A stretch of 64,000 nucleotides of DNA. Origin: Pseudomonadales bacterium (GTDB lineage Bacteria > Pseudomonadota > Gammaproteobacteria > Pseudomonadales > Ketobacteraceae). This document shows, piece after piece, positions 1 through 9,994 of the stretch. The position numbers and the translations under genes were made by a program. The notes under the pieces were generated by a model. The model worked only from the letters and a program-made list of their open reading frames with translations, did not search any database and was not told where the DNA came from. The DNA is taken from contig NZXG01000008.1 of the NCBI GenBank assembly GCA_002701845.1, forward strand, positions 1 to 64,000, in the 5' to 3' direction. Within the stretch, counting starts at the first letter, position 1. Each line of letters opens with the position of its first letter.

Positions 1-187
1 ATGGCTTCAAAAGGTAATTTGCGGGTATCTATTTTTTTAGTCATCCGCGCATTATATCAGAGATATTACTAAGCCGGGTTAATAGTAGACCGGAAGTACT
101 AATATTAAACGTGGGATTTCCCCGTCATTTCAATTAGTTAGCTGCAATCTGCGGCAATATCATCGCTTTTTATCAAGTTCGAAGACC

Positions 188-212
188 TTAACTGGACCGC
201 AGGTATAGTTAA
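188..212. promoter_or_regulatory. Dyad upstream of the TetR-family gene, candidate autoregulatory operator
   Basis: The outer arms TTAACT and AGTTAA form a perfect inverted repeat with a 13-base centre. Inside it CC and GG are also symmetric, giving the pattern ACT-N3-CC-N3-GG-N3-AGT. The element ends about 32 bases before the GTG start of the TetR gene and contains a TATAGT hexamer that could be a -10 box. TetR repressors commonly bind such dyads over their own promoters; that this one does so is inferred. No gene was seen in bases 1-187. Confidence 0.45.
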
Positions 213-244
213 CGCCGTTTTGATTAGCCAGAGAGGGAGACATT

Positions 245-859
245 GTGGCTACACGGGCAAACAGCAGCCGGGAACGAATCCTGAGTACCGCCGAGGCCAT
301 CATTTTACAGAAGGGTTTTGCAGGTACGACTATTGAGGAAATCCTCGACAAATCTGCTATCACCAAGGGTGGCTTTTTTTACCATTTCAGCGGAAAAATG
401 GAATTGGCCCGAGCCATTGTCGAGCGCTATATCGAGATGGACAATGCCGTATTTGACGAACTTTCAACTCAGGCAGACAAGCTCAGTGAAGACCCGCTGC
501 AGCAGACACTTATATTTCTGAATTTGTTTACCGATATGGTGGGCGGATTGACCACCGTGCATCCCGGTTGCGTTGTGGCAGTGTTCACCTATGAAGCGCA
601 GATGCTTGACGATGGTATTCAGGATTTAATGCGCGATGGCATGTTGGGTTGGCGGAAGATGATGGCTCAGCGTTTGGAAAAAATACAGGAAAAATACCCG
701 CCCCGTTTAGACACCTCTACCGATGTTCTGGCGGACATGTTCAGTTCTTCATTGGAAGGCGGGATCATACTGGCGAGGCTGTTTGGTGATAATCAGGCGT
801 TGATTAACCAAGTGCAGGCGTATCGTTCGCATTTGAGGTTGTTGTTTGAGCCAACGTAG
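245..859 (+). CDS. TetR/AcrR family transcriptional regulator
   Basis: This 204-residue protein is probably a ligand-responsive DNA-binding repressor. The N-terminal helix-turn-helix spans about residues 10-55, with the TetR signature TTIEEILDKSAITKGGFFYH at 28-47. The rest is a helical ligand-binding and dimerisation domain that does not reveal the ligand. The start is GTG, supported by a GAGGGAGA ribosome-binding site six bases upstream. The next gene is convergent and unrelated (glycine cleavage), so the regulated target is not evident; it may lie to the left of the window. A dyad just upstream suggests autoregulation. The family is secure and the function is unknown. Confidence 0.88.
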   Translation: MATRANSSRERILSTAEAIILQKGFAGTTIEEILDKSAITKGGFFYHFSGKMELARAIVERYIEMDNAVFDELSTQADKLSEDPLQQTLIFLNLFTDMVGGLTTVHPGCVVAVFTYEAQMLDDGIQDLMRDGMLGWRKMMAQRLEKIQEKYPPRLDTSTDVLADMFSSSLEGGIILARLFGDNQALINQVQAYRSHLRLLFEPT

Positions 860-1102
860 TTGGTTTGCCTTGGGCACAGCAACCTTACCTAAGGTATATG
901 TTTTAAGATGGACCTAGCTGGTTTTTCTACCAAACTTCTGTGAAGCGAACTCATAATATCGGCAGGCATCCTTTCAGAAGAAAAATTAATAAATACGCTT
1001 ACGTTATTACTCCCACTTCAAGCTGCTTTACACCAGTCTTAGCGTCAGGCTACACAATTACTACACGGGTAGAATCCGATAATGCCCGGCTACCGAGAAC
1101 AC

Positions 1103-2569
1103 TTAATCAGAGGCTTCCCGCCAAACCAAATCCAACTCCCTGGCCGCCTTCACATCATCCAGCCGTCGCACGGGTTGGGTATAGGGCGCGCCTTTCACCA
1201 GGTCCGGGGTTTCTTCGGCTTCCTTCTGAATTTTGGTGAGGGCGGCAACGAACCCATCCAGCTCATCGGGGGTTTCGGTTTCCGTGGGTTCGATCAGCCA
1301 GCACTCGGGCACCAGCAACGGAAAGTAAGTGGTGGGCGCATGGTAGCCGTAGTCCAGCATGCGCTTGGCGAAATCCATGGCGGTAACGCCCAGTTCCTTG
1401 GCCTGTTGGCTGAGGGTGAGAATAAATTCGTGGGTGGCGCGGCGGTTGGGATAGGCGGGTTGGAAGCCGGCCTGCTCGGCGACTTTCATCATGTAATTGG
1501 CGTTGAGGGTGGAGTATTCGCCCACCCGGTTCATGCCTTCGCGGCCCAGGACGCTGGCGTAGAAAAACGCCCGCAATAGCACGCCGGCGTTGCCCATGTA
1601 GGTGGAGAGCCGGCCGATGGTGGCGGGGATATCCTGCTCCGTGAGCCAACGATAACGGTGTTCCCCGTCTACGGTTTCCCGGCCCACGATGGGGGTGGGC
1701 AGGTAGGGCAGCAGCCGCTCGCCCACACCCACCGGGCCCGCGCCCGGGCCACCGCCGCCGTGGGGGGTGGCGAAGGTTTTGTGCAGGTTCATGTGCAGCA
1801 CGTCGAAGCCCATGTCGCCGGGGCGCACCTTGCCCAGAATGGCGTTGAGGTTGGCGCCGTCGTAGTACAGCAGGCCGCCGGCTTCGTGCACCACCTGGGC
1901 GATTTCCTTGATCTTCCGCTCGAACACACCGCAGGTGCTGGGGTTGGTCATCATCAGGCCGGCGGTATGGGGGCCGACGGCGGCTTTCAGGGCTTCCACG
2001 TCCACGTCGCCGTCTTTATCCACGGGGATTTCCCGCACTTTGTAGCCACACATCACGGCGGTGGCGGGGTTGGTGCCGTGGGCGGCTTCGGGAATCAGAA
2101 TTTCCGCCCGCTCGTGATCCTGACGCGCTTCGTGATAGGCACGGATCATGGCCACCCCGGCGAATTCACCCTGGGCCCCGGCCATGGGAGTGAGGGACAC
2201 CCCCTGCATGCCGGTGACGTCCTTCAGCACTTCCTGCAGATCATAGAGGCAGGCCAGATAGCCCTGGCTGTGTTGTTCCGGCGCCAGTGGATGGCGGTTT
2301 AAAAAGCCCGGCAGCATGGCGCCGCGATGGGCGCCCCGGGGATTATATTTCATGGTGCAACTGCCCAGAGGGTAGAACTGGGTGTCGATGCTGAAATTTT
2401 TTCGCGACAGGTTGGTGTAGTGTCGCACCACCTGCATCTCGCCCACTTCCGGCAGCCGGGGTTTGTTGTTGCGGCGCAGGTGCTGGGGAATACCGGTTTG
2501 CCACTCCCTCGGTTGGGGGGACTGGGAGATGGCGCGACGGCCGCTTTGGCTTTTTTCAAATATCAGCAT
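1103..2569 (-). CDS. gcvPB: Glycine dehydrogenase (decarboxylating) subunit 2, split P-protein
   Basis: This is the PLP-binding half of the glycine cleavage P-protein (488 residues). It decarboxylates glycine and passes the aminomethyl group to the lipoyl arm of GcvH. The PLP lysine lies in the conserved [16 protein letters not shown] stretch (about K264). Upstream are the NPSTCGVF and EAAHGTNPA blocks typical of P-proteins. Many gammaproteobacteria encode P as one chain of about 950 residues; here it is two genes, PA then PB, as in Firmicutes, archaea and some other bacteria. It is the last gene of gcvT-H-PA-PB. It is separated from gcvPA by 183 bases that contain a large hairpin. Confidence 0.96.
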   Translation of the reverse strand: MLIFEKSQSGRRAISQSPQPREWQTGIPQHLRRNNKPRLPEVGEMQVVRHYTNLSRKNFSIDTQFYPLGSCTMKYNPRGAHRGAMLPGFLNRHPLAPEQHSQGYLACLYDLQEVLKDVTGMQGVSLTPMAGAQGEFAGVAMIRAYHEARQDHERAEILIPEAAHGTNPATAVMCGYKVREIPVDKDGDVDVEALKAAVGPHTAGLMMTNPSTCGVFERKIKEIAQVVHEAGGLLYYDGANLNAILGKVRPGDMGFDVLHMNLHKTFATPHGGGGPGAGPVGVGERLLPYLPTPIVGRETVDGEHRYRWLTEQDIPATIGRLSTYMGNAGVLLRAFFYASVLGREGMNRVGEYSTLNANYMMKVAEQAGFQPAYPNRRATHEFILTLSQQAKELGVTAMDFAKRMLDYGYHAPTTYFPLLVPECWLIEPTETETPDELDGFVAALTKIQKEAEETPDLVKGAPYTQPVRRLDDVKAARELDLVWREASD

Positions 2570-2609
2570 TTTCGGTCACTCACTCAGAATTGGCACGATG
2601 TTCGGGGAG

Positions 2610-2711
2610 CCGGGGCGGGGCAGGGATTCACGACTCTCAGCGGCAGGGATGCCGCTGTGAAGCCCCCAGGGATGGGTTCACGGCGTGTCGTGAATCCCTG
2701 CCCCGCCCCGG
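2610..2711. repeat. Large branched hairpin between gcvPA and gcvPB
   Basis: Bases 2610-2634 and 2687-2711 are perfect reverse complements (25 bp, very GC-rich). The 52-base loop contains a second perfect hairpin, 8-bp arms at 2638-2645 and 2650-2657 around GGGA. A third imperfect stem (GTGAA...TTCAC) spans about 2655-2682, so the element can fold as a multi-branched cruciform. It lies inside the gcv operon and may be a mobile REP/MITE-like intergenic repeat or a processing or attenuation structure. Copies elsewhere in the genome cannot be checked here. Confidence 0.8.
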
Positions 2712-2752
2712 CGCTCCCCCGCCCCCGCCTTAGTTCGCACGCACTTCAAAAA

Positions 2753-4111
2753 TTAATTCAAACATTCCCGCAGGGCCGAGGCATAACGTTCCAGATCCGC
2801 GTCCAGCTTGGTCTCCGTGGCGCACACCAGAATCCGATCATCCATATCCGGGTAGTAAGCCCCCAGATTCACGCCTCCCTGGATGCCCTTCTCCGCCAGC
2901 CGGCTCAACACCTGGGCCGCCGGCTGTGGCATCCGGATCACGGCCTCGTGGAAATAAGCGGTGGCATAGACCTGCTCCACGCCATCAATGGCACACAGTT
3001 TTTCCATCAGCTGGCGGGTGTTGTGATGACTGGCCAGGGCCACCTGCTCCAGGCCGTCGGCCCCCAGCAGGCTCATGTAAACCGTGGCGGCGGTCATAGC
3101 CAGGCCCTGGTTGGTGCAGATGTTGGAGGTGGCTTTGGAGCGGCGAATGTGCTGCTCCCGGGCCTGCAGGGTCAGAGTGAAGCCGGGGCGGCCCTCCATA
3201 TCCAGGGTGCGGCCGATGATGCGGCCGGGCATCTGGCGCACAAACTTCTGCTGGCAGGCGATAAAGCCCATGTAAGGGCCACCGGAGGACAGCGGTACCC
3301 CCAGGGGCTGGCCTTCACCCACGGCGATGTCCGCGCCGGCCTCACCCCACTCCCCCGGCGGCTTGAGCACCGCCAAAGACGTGGGATTTACCGCGGCGAT
3401 CACCAGCATGCCGTTGGCGTGGGCCCAGTCGGTGAGCTGGTCCACTTCTTCCAGGGCGCCAAAGAAATTGGGGGACTGGATGATCAGGGCGGCATAGTCG
3501 TCACCGGCATGGGGCTCCAGAGCCTCCAGCGCAGTGATGCCCTGCTGCGGATCGAACGCCACTTCCTCCAGGGTCAGGCCCTGGTTGTCCACGATGTTGG
3601 TGGTGGCCTGACGGTATAAGGGGTTCACGCTGGACAGCACCAACACCTTTTTCGATTTCGATTTGCGGTTGGCCCGTACCGCCATCAGCACCGCTTCCGC
3701 CAGCCCGGAACCGCCGTCATAGAGGGAGGCATTGGACACATCCAGCCCGGTGAGGTTGGCGATCATGGTCTGGTATTCGTAGATCACCTGCAGGGTGCCC
3801 TGGCTGGCCTCCGCCTGATAAGGCGTGTAGGCGGTGAGAAACTCCCCCCGACTGGCGATCTCCCACACCACCGCCGGAATGTGATGCTCATAGGCGCCGG
3901 CGCCGATAAAGCACAGGTTGCCGCTGTCGCGCTGGGCCCGGTCGCTCATGATGCGCAGGGTTTCCATTTCGGTTTTCCCGGGTGGCACGTTCTGCAGCGG
4001 CTGGGCGATGATATCCCGGGGGATTTCATCGAACAGGTCGTCGATGCTGGCGACGCCGATGGCGTCGAGCATGCGCTTCACATCGTCTTCAGTGTGGGGA
4101 ATATAAGGCAT
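2753..4111 (-). CDS. gcvPA: Glycine dehydrogenase (decarboxylating) subunit 1, split P-protein
   Basis: This is the partner half of the glycine cleavage P-protein (452 residues, the usual size for GcvPA). It forms a heterotetramer with GcvPB and shapes the glycine and PLP site. Recognisable blocks are the [20 protein letters not shown] start, the [15 protein letters not shown] motif and the [13 protein letters not shown] motif. It starts eight bases after the gcvH stop, so the two are cotranscribed and probably translationally linked. The family assignment is firm. Confidence 0.96.
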   Translation of the reverse strand: MPYIPHTEDDVKRMLDAIGVASIDDLFDEIPRDIIAQPLQNVPPGKTEMETLRIMSDRAQRDSGNLCFIGAGAYEHHIPAVVWEIASRGEFLTAYTPYQAEASQGTLQVIYEYQTMIANLTGLDVSNASLYDGGSGLAEAVLMAVRANRKSKSKKVLVLSSVNPLYRQATTNIVDNQGLTLEEVAFDPQQGITALEALEPHAGDDYAALIIQSPNFFGALEEVDQLTDWAHANGMLVIAAVNPTSLAVLKPPGEWGEAGADIAVGEGQPLGVPLSSGGPYMGFIACQQKFVRQMPGRIIGRTLDMEGRPGFTLTLQAREQHIRRSKATSNICTNQGLAMTAATVYMSLLGADGLEQVALASHHNTRQLMEKLCAIDGVEQVYATAYFHEAVIRMPQPAAQVLSRLAEKGIQGGVNLGAYYPDMDDRILVCATETKLDADLERYASALRECLN

Positions 4112-4119
4112 GGGCGCGC

Positions 4120-4506
4120 TTACTCGTCTTCAATCTGGGCCTGGTATTCGTCGGCGGTGAGAGTGTTGTTGAGATCGGACTCGTCGCTCACTTCCACTTT
4201 GAACATCCAGCCTGCGCCGTAGGGGTCGGAGTTCACGGTTTCCGGGGCATCCTCCAGCAGTTCGTTCACTTCGATCACTTCCCCGGACACCGGGGAATAG
4301 ATATCGGACGCGGCCTTGACCGACTCCACCACTCCGGCTTCGTCACCGGCGCTTAAGGTGGTGCCCACTTCCGGGGTTTCCACGTACACCAGATCCCCCA
4401 TGGCTTCCTGGGCATGGGCGGTGATGCCCACCGTGGCCACACCGTCTTCCACCCGCACCCATTCGTGGGAGGACAGATAACGCAATTCGGTTGGTATCTC
4501 GCTCAT
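4120..4506 (-). CDS. gcvH: Glycine cleavage system H protein (lipoyl carrier)
   Basis: A 128-residue carrier that shuttles the aminomethyl group from P to T protein on a lipoyl-lysine arm. The lipoylation site is K64 in [20 protein letters not shown], the canonical ES(V)KA context. The length matches E. coli GcvH (129). It has a good ribosome-binding site (GAGGAAG) before the ATG. It sits between gcvT and gcvPA in the same transcription unit. Confidence 0.97.
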   Translation of the reverse strand: MSEIPTELRYLSSHEWVRVEDGVATVGITAHAQEAMGDLVYVETPEVGTTLSAGDEAGVVESVKAASDIYSPVSGEVIEVNELLEDAPETVNSDPYGAGWMFKVEVSDESDLNNTLTADEYQAQIEDE

Positions 4507-4577
4507 GATGCTTCCTCAAGCTGCTGAAAAATTGGCAGAATAAAATTTGTCTAAACCGGCGCAGTGAAAAAAGCGCT

Positions 4578-5663
4578 TTAAAGCACTGCTTTGCCGTGAC
4601 GCACAAAGGGTGGCCGCACCACCTTCACCGGGTGTTGCTTGCCCCGGATTTCCACGCTGGCGGTGTCCCCGGTGGCCGCCGGAACCCGGGCCAAAGCAAT
4701 AGAGTAACCCAAGGTGGGGGAAAATGTACCACTGGTGATTTCCCCTTCCCCAATATTGTCCACAATGACTTTTTGATGGGCCCGCATCACACCGCGGGAC
4801 TCCAGCACCAGGCCCACCTGTTTCTGTCCCAGCCCTTCGGCCTTCTGGTGTTCCAGGGCCTGGCGACCGATAAAGTTGCGGGTGGCCGGATCCCAGGCCA
4901 GGGTCCAGCCCATGCCGGCGGCCAGGGGCGAAATGGTTTCATCCATGTCGGAACCGTACAGGTTCATGCCCGCCTCCAGCCGCAGGGTGTCGCGGGCGCC
5001 CAGGCCACAGGGGGCCACGCCGGCGTCCAGCAGCTGCCGCCACAGGGCGGGGGCCTGGTCGGCGGGCACCATGATTTCCAGGCCGTCCTCGCCGGTGTAA
5101 CCGGTGCGGGCGGCGAACCAGTCGTAGGCCTCGGCCCCCTGAAACGGTTTCAGGCTCTCGATCACCGCGGCCCGCTGCTGGCCGCCCACGGCGCAGGTTT
5201 TGGCGATGGCATTGGGGCCCTGCACCGCCAGCATGGCGTAGTCCGGGCGTTCTTTTACCTGCACCTCGTAGCCGTTGGTCTGCTCCTGCATCCAGGCCAG
5301 GTCCTTGTCCCGGGTGGCGCAATTCACCACCGCGCGGTAATCGTCCCCCGGCAGGTTATACACAATCAGGTCGTCGATAACCCCACCCTGGGGGTTGAGC
5401 ATGGCGGTATAGAGGGCCTTGCCCGGAGTCTTCAGCTTGGCCACATCATTGGCCAACAGAAAACGCAGGTAATCCCGGGCCCCCGGGCCGGTAATATCCA
5501 CCACGGTCATATGGGAGACGTCAAACATGCCGGCGTCCTGGCGCACGGCGTGATGCTCTTCCATCTGTGAGCCGTAATGGATTGGCATCTCCCAACCACT
5601 GAAATCCACCATTTTGGCGCCGGCCTCAAGGTGGCTGTCAAACAGAACTGTGCGCTTGAGCAT
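4578..5663 (-). CDS. gcvT: Glycine cleavage system T protein, aminomethyltransferase
   Basis: This protein transfers the methylene unit from the H-protein arm to tetrahydrofolate and releases ammonia. The start chosen is the ATG at 5663 (361 residues), which gives the family N-terminus [20 protein letters not shown] and has GGAG eight bases upstream. An in-frame extension to 5840 is not conserved-looking. It contains the folate-binding DVSHM motif and the C-terminal barrel. It is the first gene of the gcv operon. I looked for the tandem glycine riboswitch in the 220 bases upstream and did not recognise one. An imperfect dyad (5681-5706) overlaps a TACAAT hexamer and could be the promoter and operator. 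Confidence 0.96.
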   Translation of the reverse strand: MLKRTVLFDSHLEAGAKMVDFSGWEMPIHYGSQMEEHHAVRQDAGMFDVSHMTVVDITGPGARDYLRFLLANDVAKLKTPGKALYTAMLNPQGGVIDDLIVYNLPGDDYRAVVNCATRDKDLAWMQEQTNGYEVQVKERPDYAMLAVQGPNAIAKTCAVGGQQRAAVIESLKPFQGAEAYDWFAARTGYTGEDGLEIMVPADQAPALWRQLLDAGVAPCGLGARDTLRLEAGMNLYGSDMDETISPLAAGMGWTLAWDPATRNFIGRQALEHQKAEGLGQKQVGLVLESRGVMRAHQKVIVDNIGEGEITSGTFSPTLGYSIALARVPAATGDTASVEIRGKQHPVKVVRPPFVRHGKAVL

Positions 5664-5888
5664 GGGGTTCTCCAGTGTTTGGACGATTGTACCAGACGAT
5701 TCGTCCTGGGCTCGGGAAACGCTCCCGCACGATGCCGGGGGCACAGTACCGGGATTGGAAAGCGGGAATTTCGGCGTGCAATTGTACTCAGGACTGAACG
5801 CAGTGACCAGTACCGCGCCCGCCGCTGGCCACAGGGCCATTGCACCGCCCGCCGGACTGGGGCAAAGTCATGCAAAAACCATAACAAT

Positions 5889-7085
5889 ATGTTGCTGCGC
5901 TGTCTGCTGATCATGGGCCTTGTGGCCACCAGTGTCTCCACGTTGGCGGGGGATGCCGCCGCCACCCGCTGGCCCATCGTGCTGTCTCATCACTGGTCGG
6001 AATCCGCCGCCAAAGCCTTTGCCGGCACTGAATGGGGCCCCGATGGTTATACCCCCATGGGGGTGAAACAGGCGCTGGAAGCCGAAGGCGCCGTGGTTTA
6101 TCAGCCGGACAAGGTGCCTTTTGGCGCCAATGAGGTGCGGGGCCGCCTACTTTATAAAAAATGTGCCGGCCGCACCCTGACCGACATGCTCTGCGAGGGG
6201 GAGAACCCCCAGGTGATCGACGGCGTGCTGCCGGCCATGGAGGGTTACTGCAGCGATCCCAATCAGGGCCTGGCGCAATTCCCCAGCGCAGCGCAGTGTC
6301 TGCGGGAAGTGAAGATCAACATTATCTGCCACTCCCAGGGCTGCCCGGATTCCCGTTACATGATTGCCGCCATCCAAAACGAACTCAGCGGCAAGCCCAT
6401 GCATCAGCATGTGGCCAGCTGGACCTCGGTGGCGGGCATCAATAAGGGCACCCCCCTGGCGGATCTGTGGCTGGGGCTGGTGCCGAGATGCTCCTGGCCG
6501 GACTACAAACCGGGTTTGCTGGAGGCCTCTCTGGCCATCGATGGCTTTTTTGAGACCGGTTACTGGCTGGAAGGGGGCCACGAGTCCGTGGTGGCCCTGT
6601 CCCGCAAGTATATGACCCAGACCATGGACATCTGGTGCAATCCCCGGCGCGAGGAGTGCCCCCCCAGCTTTAACCAGGCCTACCCCAATCACCCGGATAT
6701 TTACTATCAGAGCTACAGCAGTTATCTGAGTTGGATTCATTCCTGCTACGCCGACAAGCATCTGCAGGGCTGGTTCCTGGCAGGCTTGCTGGAAGGTCGC
6801 AACGATGGCTGGGTGTCCCTGGATTCCCAGCGCTTCCTCACCGCCGGCGACCAGCCCGACGCACCCCCCACCTATGTGGTGGACCGGGGCATCGTGCGCG
6901 GCACGTCCAACTGGTTCTGGCTGCCCCATCCGGGGATTTCCCACATGGGTTTTACCAACGACAAAGTGCCGGGACTGGGTGAGCGGGACTGCCTGGGCTT
7001 TGCCTACGACCCGGATGTGTTCCACTGGGACCGGGAAGCGTTTTATCTGGATGTGGTGAAAGATCTGAAAGCCATGGGCTATTGA
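5889..7085 (+). CDS. Secreted lipase-like alpha/beta hydrolase
   Basis: This 398-residue exported protein resembles bacterial triacylglycerol lipases. Residues 1-25 look like a signal peptide (MLLRCLLIMGLVATSVSTLA). The nucleophile elbow is HSQG with Ser149 in NIICHSQGCPDSRY, following a hydrophobic strand as in alpha/beta hydrolases. A late His in GISHMGFTND is the likely catalytic histidine. Several paired cysteines fit a periplasmic or extracellular location. The start at 5889 is chosen because it begins the signal peptide; its ribosome-binding site is weak. It is divergent from gcvT. Substrate specificity cannot be inferred. Confidence 0.8.
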   Translation: MLLRCLLIMGLVATSVSTLAGDAAATRWPIVLSHHWSESAAKAFAGTEWGPDGYTPMGVKQALEAEGAVVYQPDKVPFGANEVRGRLLYKKCAGRTLTDMLCEGENPQVIDGVLPAMEGYCSDPNQGLAQFPSAAQCLREVKINIICHSQGCPDSRYMIAAIQNELSGKPMHQHVASWTSVAGINKGTPLADLWLGLVPRCSWPDYKPGLLEASLAIDGFFETGYWLEGGHESVVALSRKYMTQTMDIWCNPRREECPPSFNQAYPNHPDIYYQSYSSYLSWIHSCYADKHLQGWFLAGLLEGRNDGWVSLDSQRFLTAGDQPDAPPTYVVDRGIVRGTSNWFWLPHPGISHMGFTNDKVPGLGERDCLGFAYDPDVFHWDREAFYLDVVKDLKAMGY

Positions 7086-7107
7086 TCGCCGCCTGAGAGG
7101 GCGTGTG

Positions 7108-8760
7108 TCAGTGGGCGGAGCGCTTGACCATAATAATCACCGGCGCCATGCCCACCACCACAATGGACAGCCCCGGCAGTGCCGCCTGCTCCCACAGGCC
7201 CTCGGAGGTGAGCTCATAAATGCGCACCGCCAGGGTGTCCCAGCCGAAGGGGCGCATCAGCAGGGTGGCGGGCATTTCCTTCATCACGTCCACAAATGCC
7301 AGCAGCGCGGCGGTGAGCAGGCCGGGGGCCAGCATGGGCAGGTAAATCCGGCGCGCGATCTCCGGGGGACGCGCCCCCAGGGTGGCGGCAGCTTCGGGAA
7401 TACAGGGTTTGATCCGGTCCAGACTGGTTTCCACCGGGCCAAAGGCCGCCGCCAGAAAGCGAGTGGTATAGGCCAGCAGCAAGGCCAGCACGCCCCCCAC
7501 GAAAATGGGCTGCACCTCCCACCCCAGGGCGGCCTGAATCCGCGCCGCCCAGGCATCCAGCCAGTTAAAGCTAAGCATGATACCCACCGCCAGTACCGAG
7601 CCCGGCAGGGCGTAACCCACCGTGGCCAGACGCACCACACTGCCCGCCAGCCGGGTCTGATAGGAGCGTCGGTACAGGGCCAGCAGAAACGCCGCCGTCA
7701 CGGTGATGACCGCCGCAATGGCCCCCAGACTGAGGGTATGGGCCACCAGATCCAGATAGCGGCCGTCCCATTGCCGCCAGGCGCCGTCAAACAGCCAGAT
7801 CAGCAGCTGCCCCACCGGCACCAGAAAGGCCACCGCCAACACCAGGGCGCACCACAGGCTGACCAGCCAGGCCCGGGGCCCGGTGAGGACAATGCGACTG
7901 CTGCTGCGCCGGCGGCGGCCGGTCTGAAAATAGCGGGCCGAACCCCGGCCCCGCCGCTCCAGATACAGGCCCGACAGCACAAACAGCAATAACAAAGAAG
8001 CCAGCTGGGCCGCGGTCTGCAGATCAAAAAAACCGTACCAGGCTTTATAGATGGCGGTGGTGAAGGTGTCGTAGTTGAACACCGCCACCGCGCCGAAATC
8101 CGCCAGGGTTTCCATCAATGCCAGGGCGGTACCCGCCACAATGGCCGGCCGCGCCATGGGCAGGGCCACCTGCAGAAACCCCGCCAGCGGCCCCCGACCC
8201 AGCACCCGGGCCGCCTCCAGGGGCTCGCGACCCTGGGCCAGAAAAGCGCTGCGGGCAAGCATATACACATAGGGATAAAGCACCAGGGACATCACCAGCA
8301 CCACCGCCGTGGTGCCGCGAAAGCTGAACGCCACCTGGGGACCAAACCAGCCCCGCAGGGTGGTCTGCACCGGGCCGGCGTAATCCAGCAGCCCCACCAT
8401 CACGAACGCCATCACATAGGCCGGCACCGCCAGGGGCAGCATCAGGGCCACATCGAATACCCGCCGGCCGGGAAACTCACAGGTGGCGGTGAACCAGGCC
8501 AGGGGCACCCCCAGCAACAGCACCAGGGTGGCCACCCCCGCCACCAGCACCAGGGTATTGCCGATCAGCCGGGTCAATTGGGTCTGGGCCAGATGCACCC
8601 AGATATCCGCATGCACATCCCCCCAGCTGAGGGCGATCACCAGCAGCGGCGCACCCACCATCAGCGCCAGCACCAGGGCGGCCCCCTGCAACCAGCCGGG
8701 CCGCCGCCAGCGCGACGGCCAGCGGAACCCGGAGACGGAAGAACTGACGGTAGTGGTCAA
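7108..8760 (-). CDS. ABC transporter permease, ferric-iron type (double permease)
   Basis: A 550-residue inner-membrane protein with roughly twelve hydrophobic segments in two homologous halves, each with a binding-protein-dependent transport (EAA-loop) region. This is the layout of FbpB/SfuB/HitB ferric-iron permeases. The first half carries EAARVLGRGPLAGFLQVALP and the second EAAATLGARPPEIARRIYLP. It follows the substrate-binding protein by 13 bases and must be cotranscribed with it. No ATPase gene (FbpC) is next to it, so the ATP-hydrolysing subunit must be encoded elsewhere. Iron specificity rests on the partner protein. Confidence 0.9.
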   Translation of the reverse strand: MTTTVSSSVSGFRWPSRWRRPGWLQGAALVLALMVGAPLLVIALSWGDVHADIWVHLAQTQLTRLIGNTLVLVAGVATLVLLLGVPLAWFTATCEFPGRRVFDVALMLPLAVPAYVMAFVMVGLLDYAGPVQTTLRGWFGPQVAFSFRGTTAVVLVMSLVLYPYVYMLARSAFLAQGREPLEAARVLGRGPLAGFLQVALPMARPAIVAGTALALMETLADFGAVAVFNYDTFTTAIYKAWYGFFDLQTAAQLASLLLLFVLSGLYLERRGRGSARYFQTGRRRRSSSRIVLTGPRAWLVSLWCALVLAVAFLVPVGQLLIWLFDGAWRQWDGRYLDLVAHTLSLGAIAAVITVTAAFLLALYRRSYQTRLAGSVVRLATVGYALPGSVLAVGIMLSFNWLDAWAARIQAALGWEVQPIFVGGVLALLLAYTTRFLAAAFGPVETSLDRIKPCIPEAAATLGARPPEIARRIYLPMLAPGLLTAALLAFVDVMKEMPATLLMRPFGWDTLAVRIYELTSEGLWEQAALPGLSIVVVGMAPVIIMVKRSAH

Positions 8761-8773
8761 GGCCGGCGCTTAA

Positions 8774-9853
8774 TCAACGGTAACCGGCGCGATCCATCAG
8801 CTTGATGGCTTCAACCTGACGCTTGCCGGCCACGGCCACGTTGAGATCATCGGCTTTGAATTCACCCCAGGTTTTCACCAGGGGATCCACCGCCACCTCG
8901 GGATTCACCGGGTATTCCATATTAAGGCCGGCGAACATGGCCTGCGCCTCACCCTCGGACAACCACTCCAGCAGCTGCAGGGCCAGCTTCGGGTGCTTGG
9001 CATGGGCGGTCACCCCGGCACCGGAAATATTCACGTGAACCCCGCTGGTTTGCTGATTGGGCCAGAACAAGGCCAGGGGAATATGGGGGTTGTCCTTCTG
9101 CAGGCGGCCGAAGTAATAGGTATTCACGATGCCCACATCGCACTGGCCGGCCACAATGGCTTCCATCAGGGAAGTGTCATTGGGGAACACGTCGGTGGCC
9201 AGGTTATCCACCCAGCCTTCGACGATCTGTTGCGTCCGCTCAGCGCCATGACGCTCGATCAGGGTGGCCACCAGGGATTGGTTATAGACTTTCTTGGAGG
9301 TGCGCAGACAAAGCCGGCCTTCCCAGTCCCCGGTGGACAGATTCTCATAGGTGGAGAGGGTTTCTGGCTTTACCCGCTCGGTGGAATAGACAATGGTGCG
9401 GGCCCGCACCGAGAGGCCGAACCAGCGGTTCTCGGGGTCCTGAAACTGAGCCGGTACATTGTCCTCCAGCACCTGCGATTCCACCGGCTGCAACAGGCCC
9501 TGCTTGGCTGCCTGCCAGAGATTACCCGCATCCACTGTGATCAACAGATCCGCCGGGGTGCGCTCGCCTTCCGCCTCCAGGCGGGCCAGCAGCGGGCCGT
9601 CGCTGTCGGTAATATAGGACAGTTCAATGCCGGTTTCCTCGGTAAAGCGGTCGAACAAGGGTTTCACCAGGTGTTCCTTGCGGGAGGAGTACACCACAAT
9701 CTCGCCATTGGCGGTTGCCGGCTTGGCGTCCGCCGCCGGGGCGGTGGCTTCACCCTTGGAGCCTTCCGGAGCCGGCGACTCCTGCTCACTGCACCCGGTG
9801 ATCCAGACCGCCAGGGCCAGGGACATCAAACCAATGCTTGCACGCTTCAACAT
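8774..9853 (-). CDS. Iron(III) ABC transporter substrate-binding lipoprotein
   Basis: A 359-residue extracytoplasmic solute-binding protein of the FbpA/FutA type. The start at 9853 (GAGGTG upstream) gives a lipoprotein signal: a hydrophobic stretch ending ITGC, with the cysteine to be lipidated, followed by a Glu/Pro/Ala-rich linker. The mature part begins [21 protein letters not shown], as in ferric-binding proteins. A Tyr-Tyr pair in VNTYYFGRL matches the iron-ligand tyrosines of this family. It is first in a two-gene operon with the permease. A weak Fur-like sequence lies 66 bases upstream. Confidence 0.9.
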   Translation of the reverse strand: MLKRASIGLMSLALAVWITGCSEQESPAPEGSKGEATAPAADAKPATANGEIVVYSSRKEHLVKPLFDRFTEETGIELSYITDSDGPLLARLEAEGERTPADLLITVDAGNLWQAAKQGLLQPVESQVLEDNVPAQFQDPENRWFGLSVRARTIVYSTERVKPETLSTYENLSTGDWEGRLCLRTSKKVYNQSLVATLIERHGAERTQQIVEGWVDNLATDVFPNDTSLMEAIVAGQCDVGIVNTYYFGRLQKDNPHIPLALFWPNQQTSGVHVNISGAGVTAHAKHPKLALQLLEWLSEGEAQAMFAGLNMEYPVNPEVAVDPLVKTWGEFKADDLNVAVAGKRQVEAIKLMDRAGYR

Positions 9854-9918
9854 GAACTCACCTCTTATTGCTGGAGAATGGGCGTATTGCTGGATCATAG
9901 ACGCCTCTCCCGCCAGAT

Positions 9919-9937
9919 GATAATTGGGTGCAATTGC
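9919..9937. promoter_or_regulatory. Weak Fur-box-like sequence upstream of the iron-binding lipoprotein
   Basis: This 19-base stretch begins GATAAT and matches the classical Fur consensus at about 10 of 19 positions. That is marginal and could arise by chance. It is listed because it lies between a ferric-transport operon and the divided upstream region, where Fur control would be expected. Confidence 0.22.
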
Positions 9938-9994
9938 AAATAAAACCGTTTTAGGCAGAAATTTTCGTCAAAACCGCCGCAATACTGATCCGGG

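Noticed and set aside
1082-3619. Long plus-strand open frames opposite gcvPA and gcvPB
   Set aside because: They are antisense shadows of GC-rich codon bias, rich in His/Gly/Ala and without family motifs. The same applies to other long antisense frames, for example over nifE, tkt and pgk.
5664-5888. Glycine riboswitch upstream of gcvT
   Set aside because: The conserved aptamer blocks were not recognised on the minus strand; only an imperfect dyad and a -10-like hexamer are visible.
7105-7992. Plus-strand frame opposite the ABC permease
   Set aside because: A His/Gln/Gly-rich composition and no domain; it is a shadow of the permease gene.
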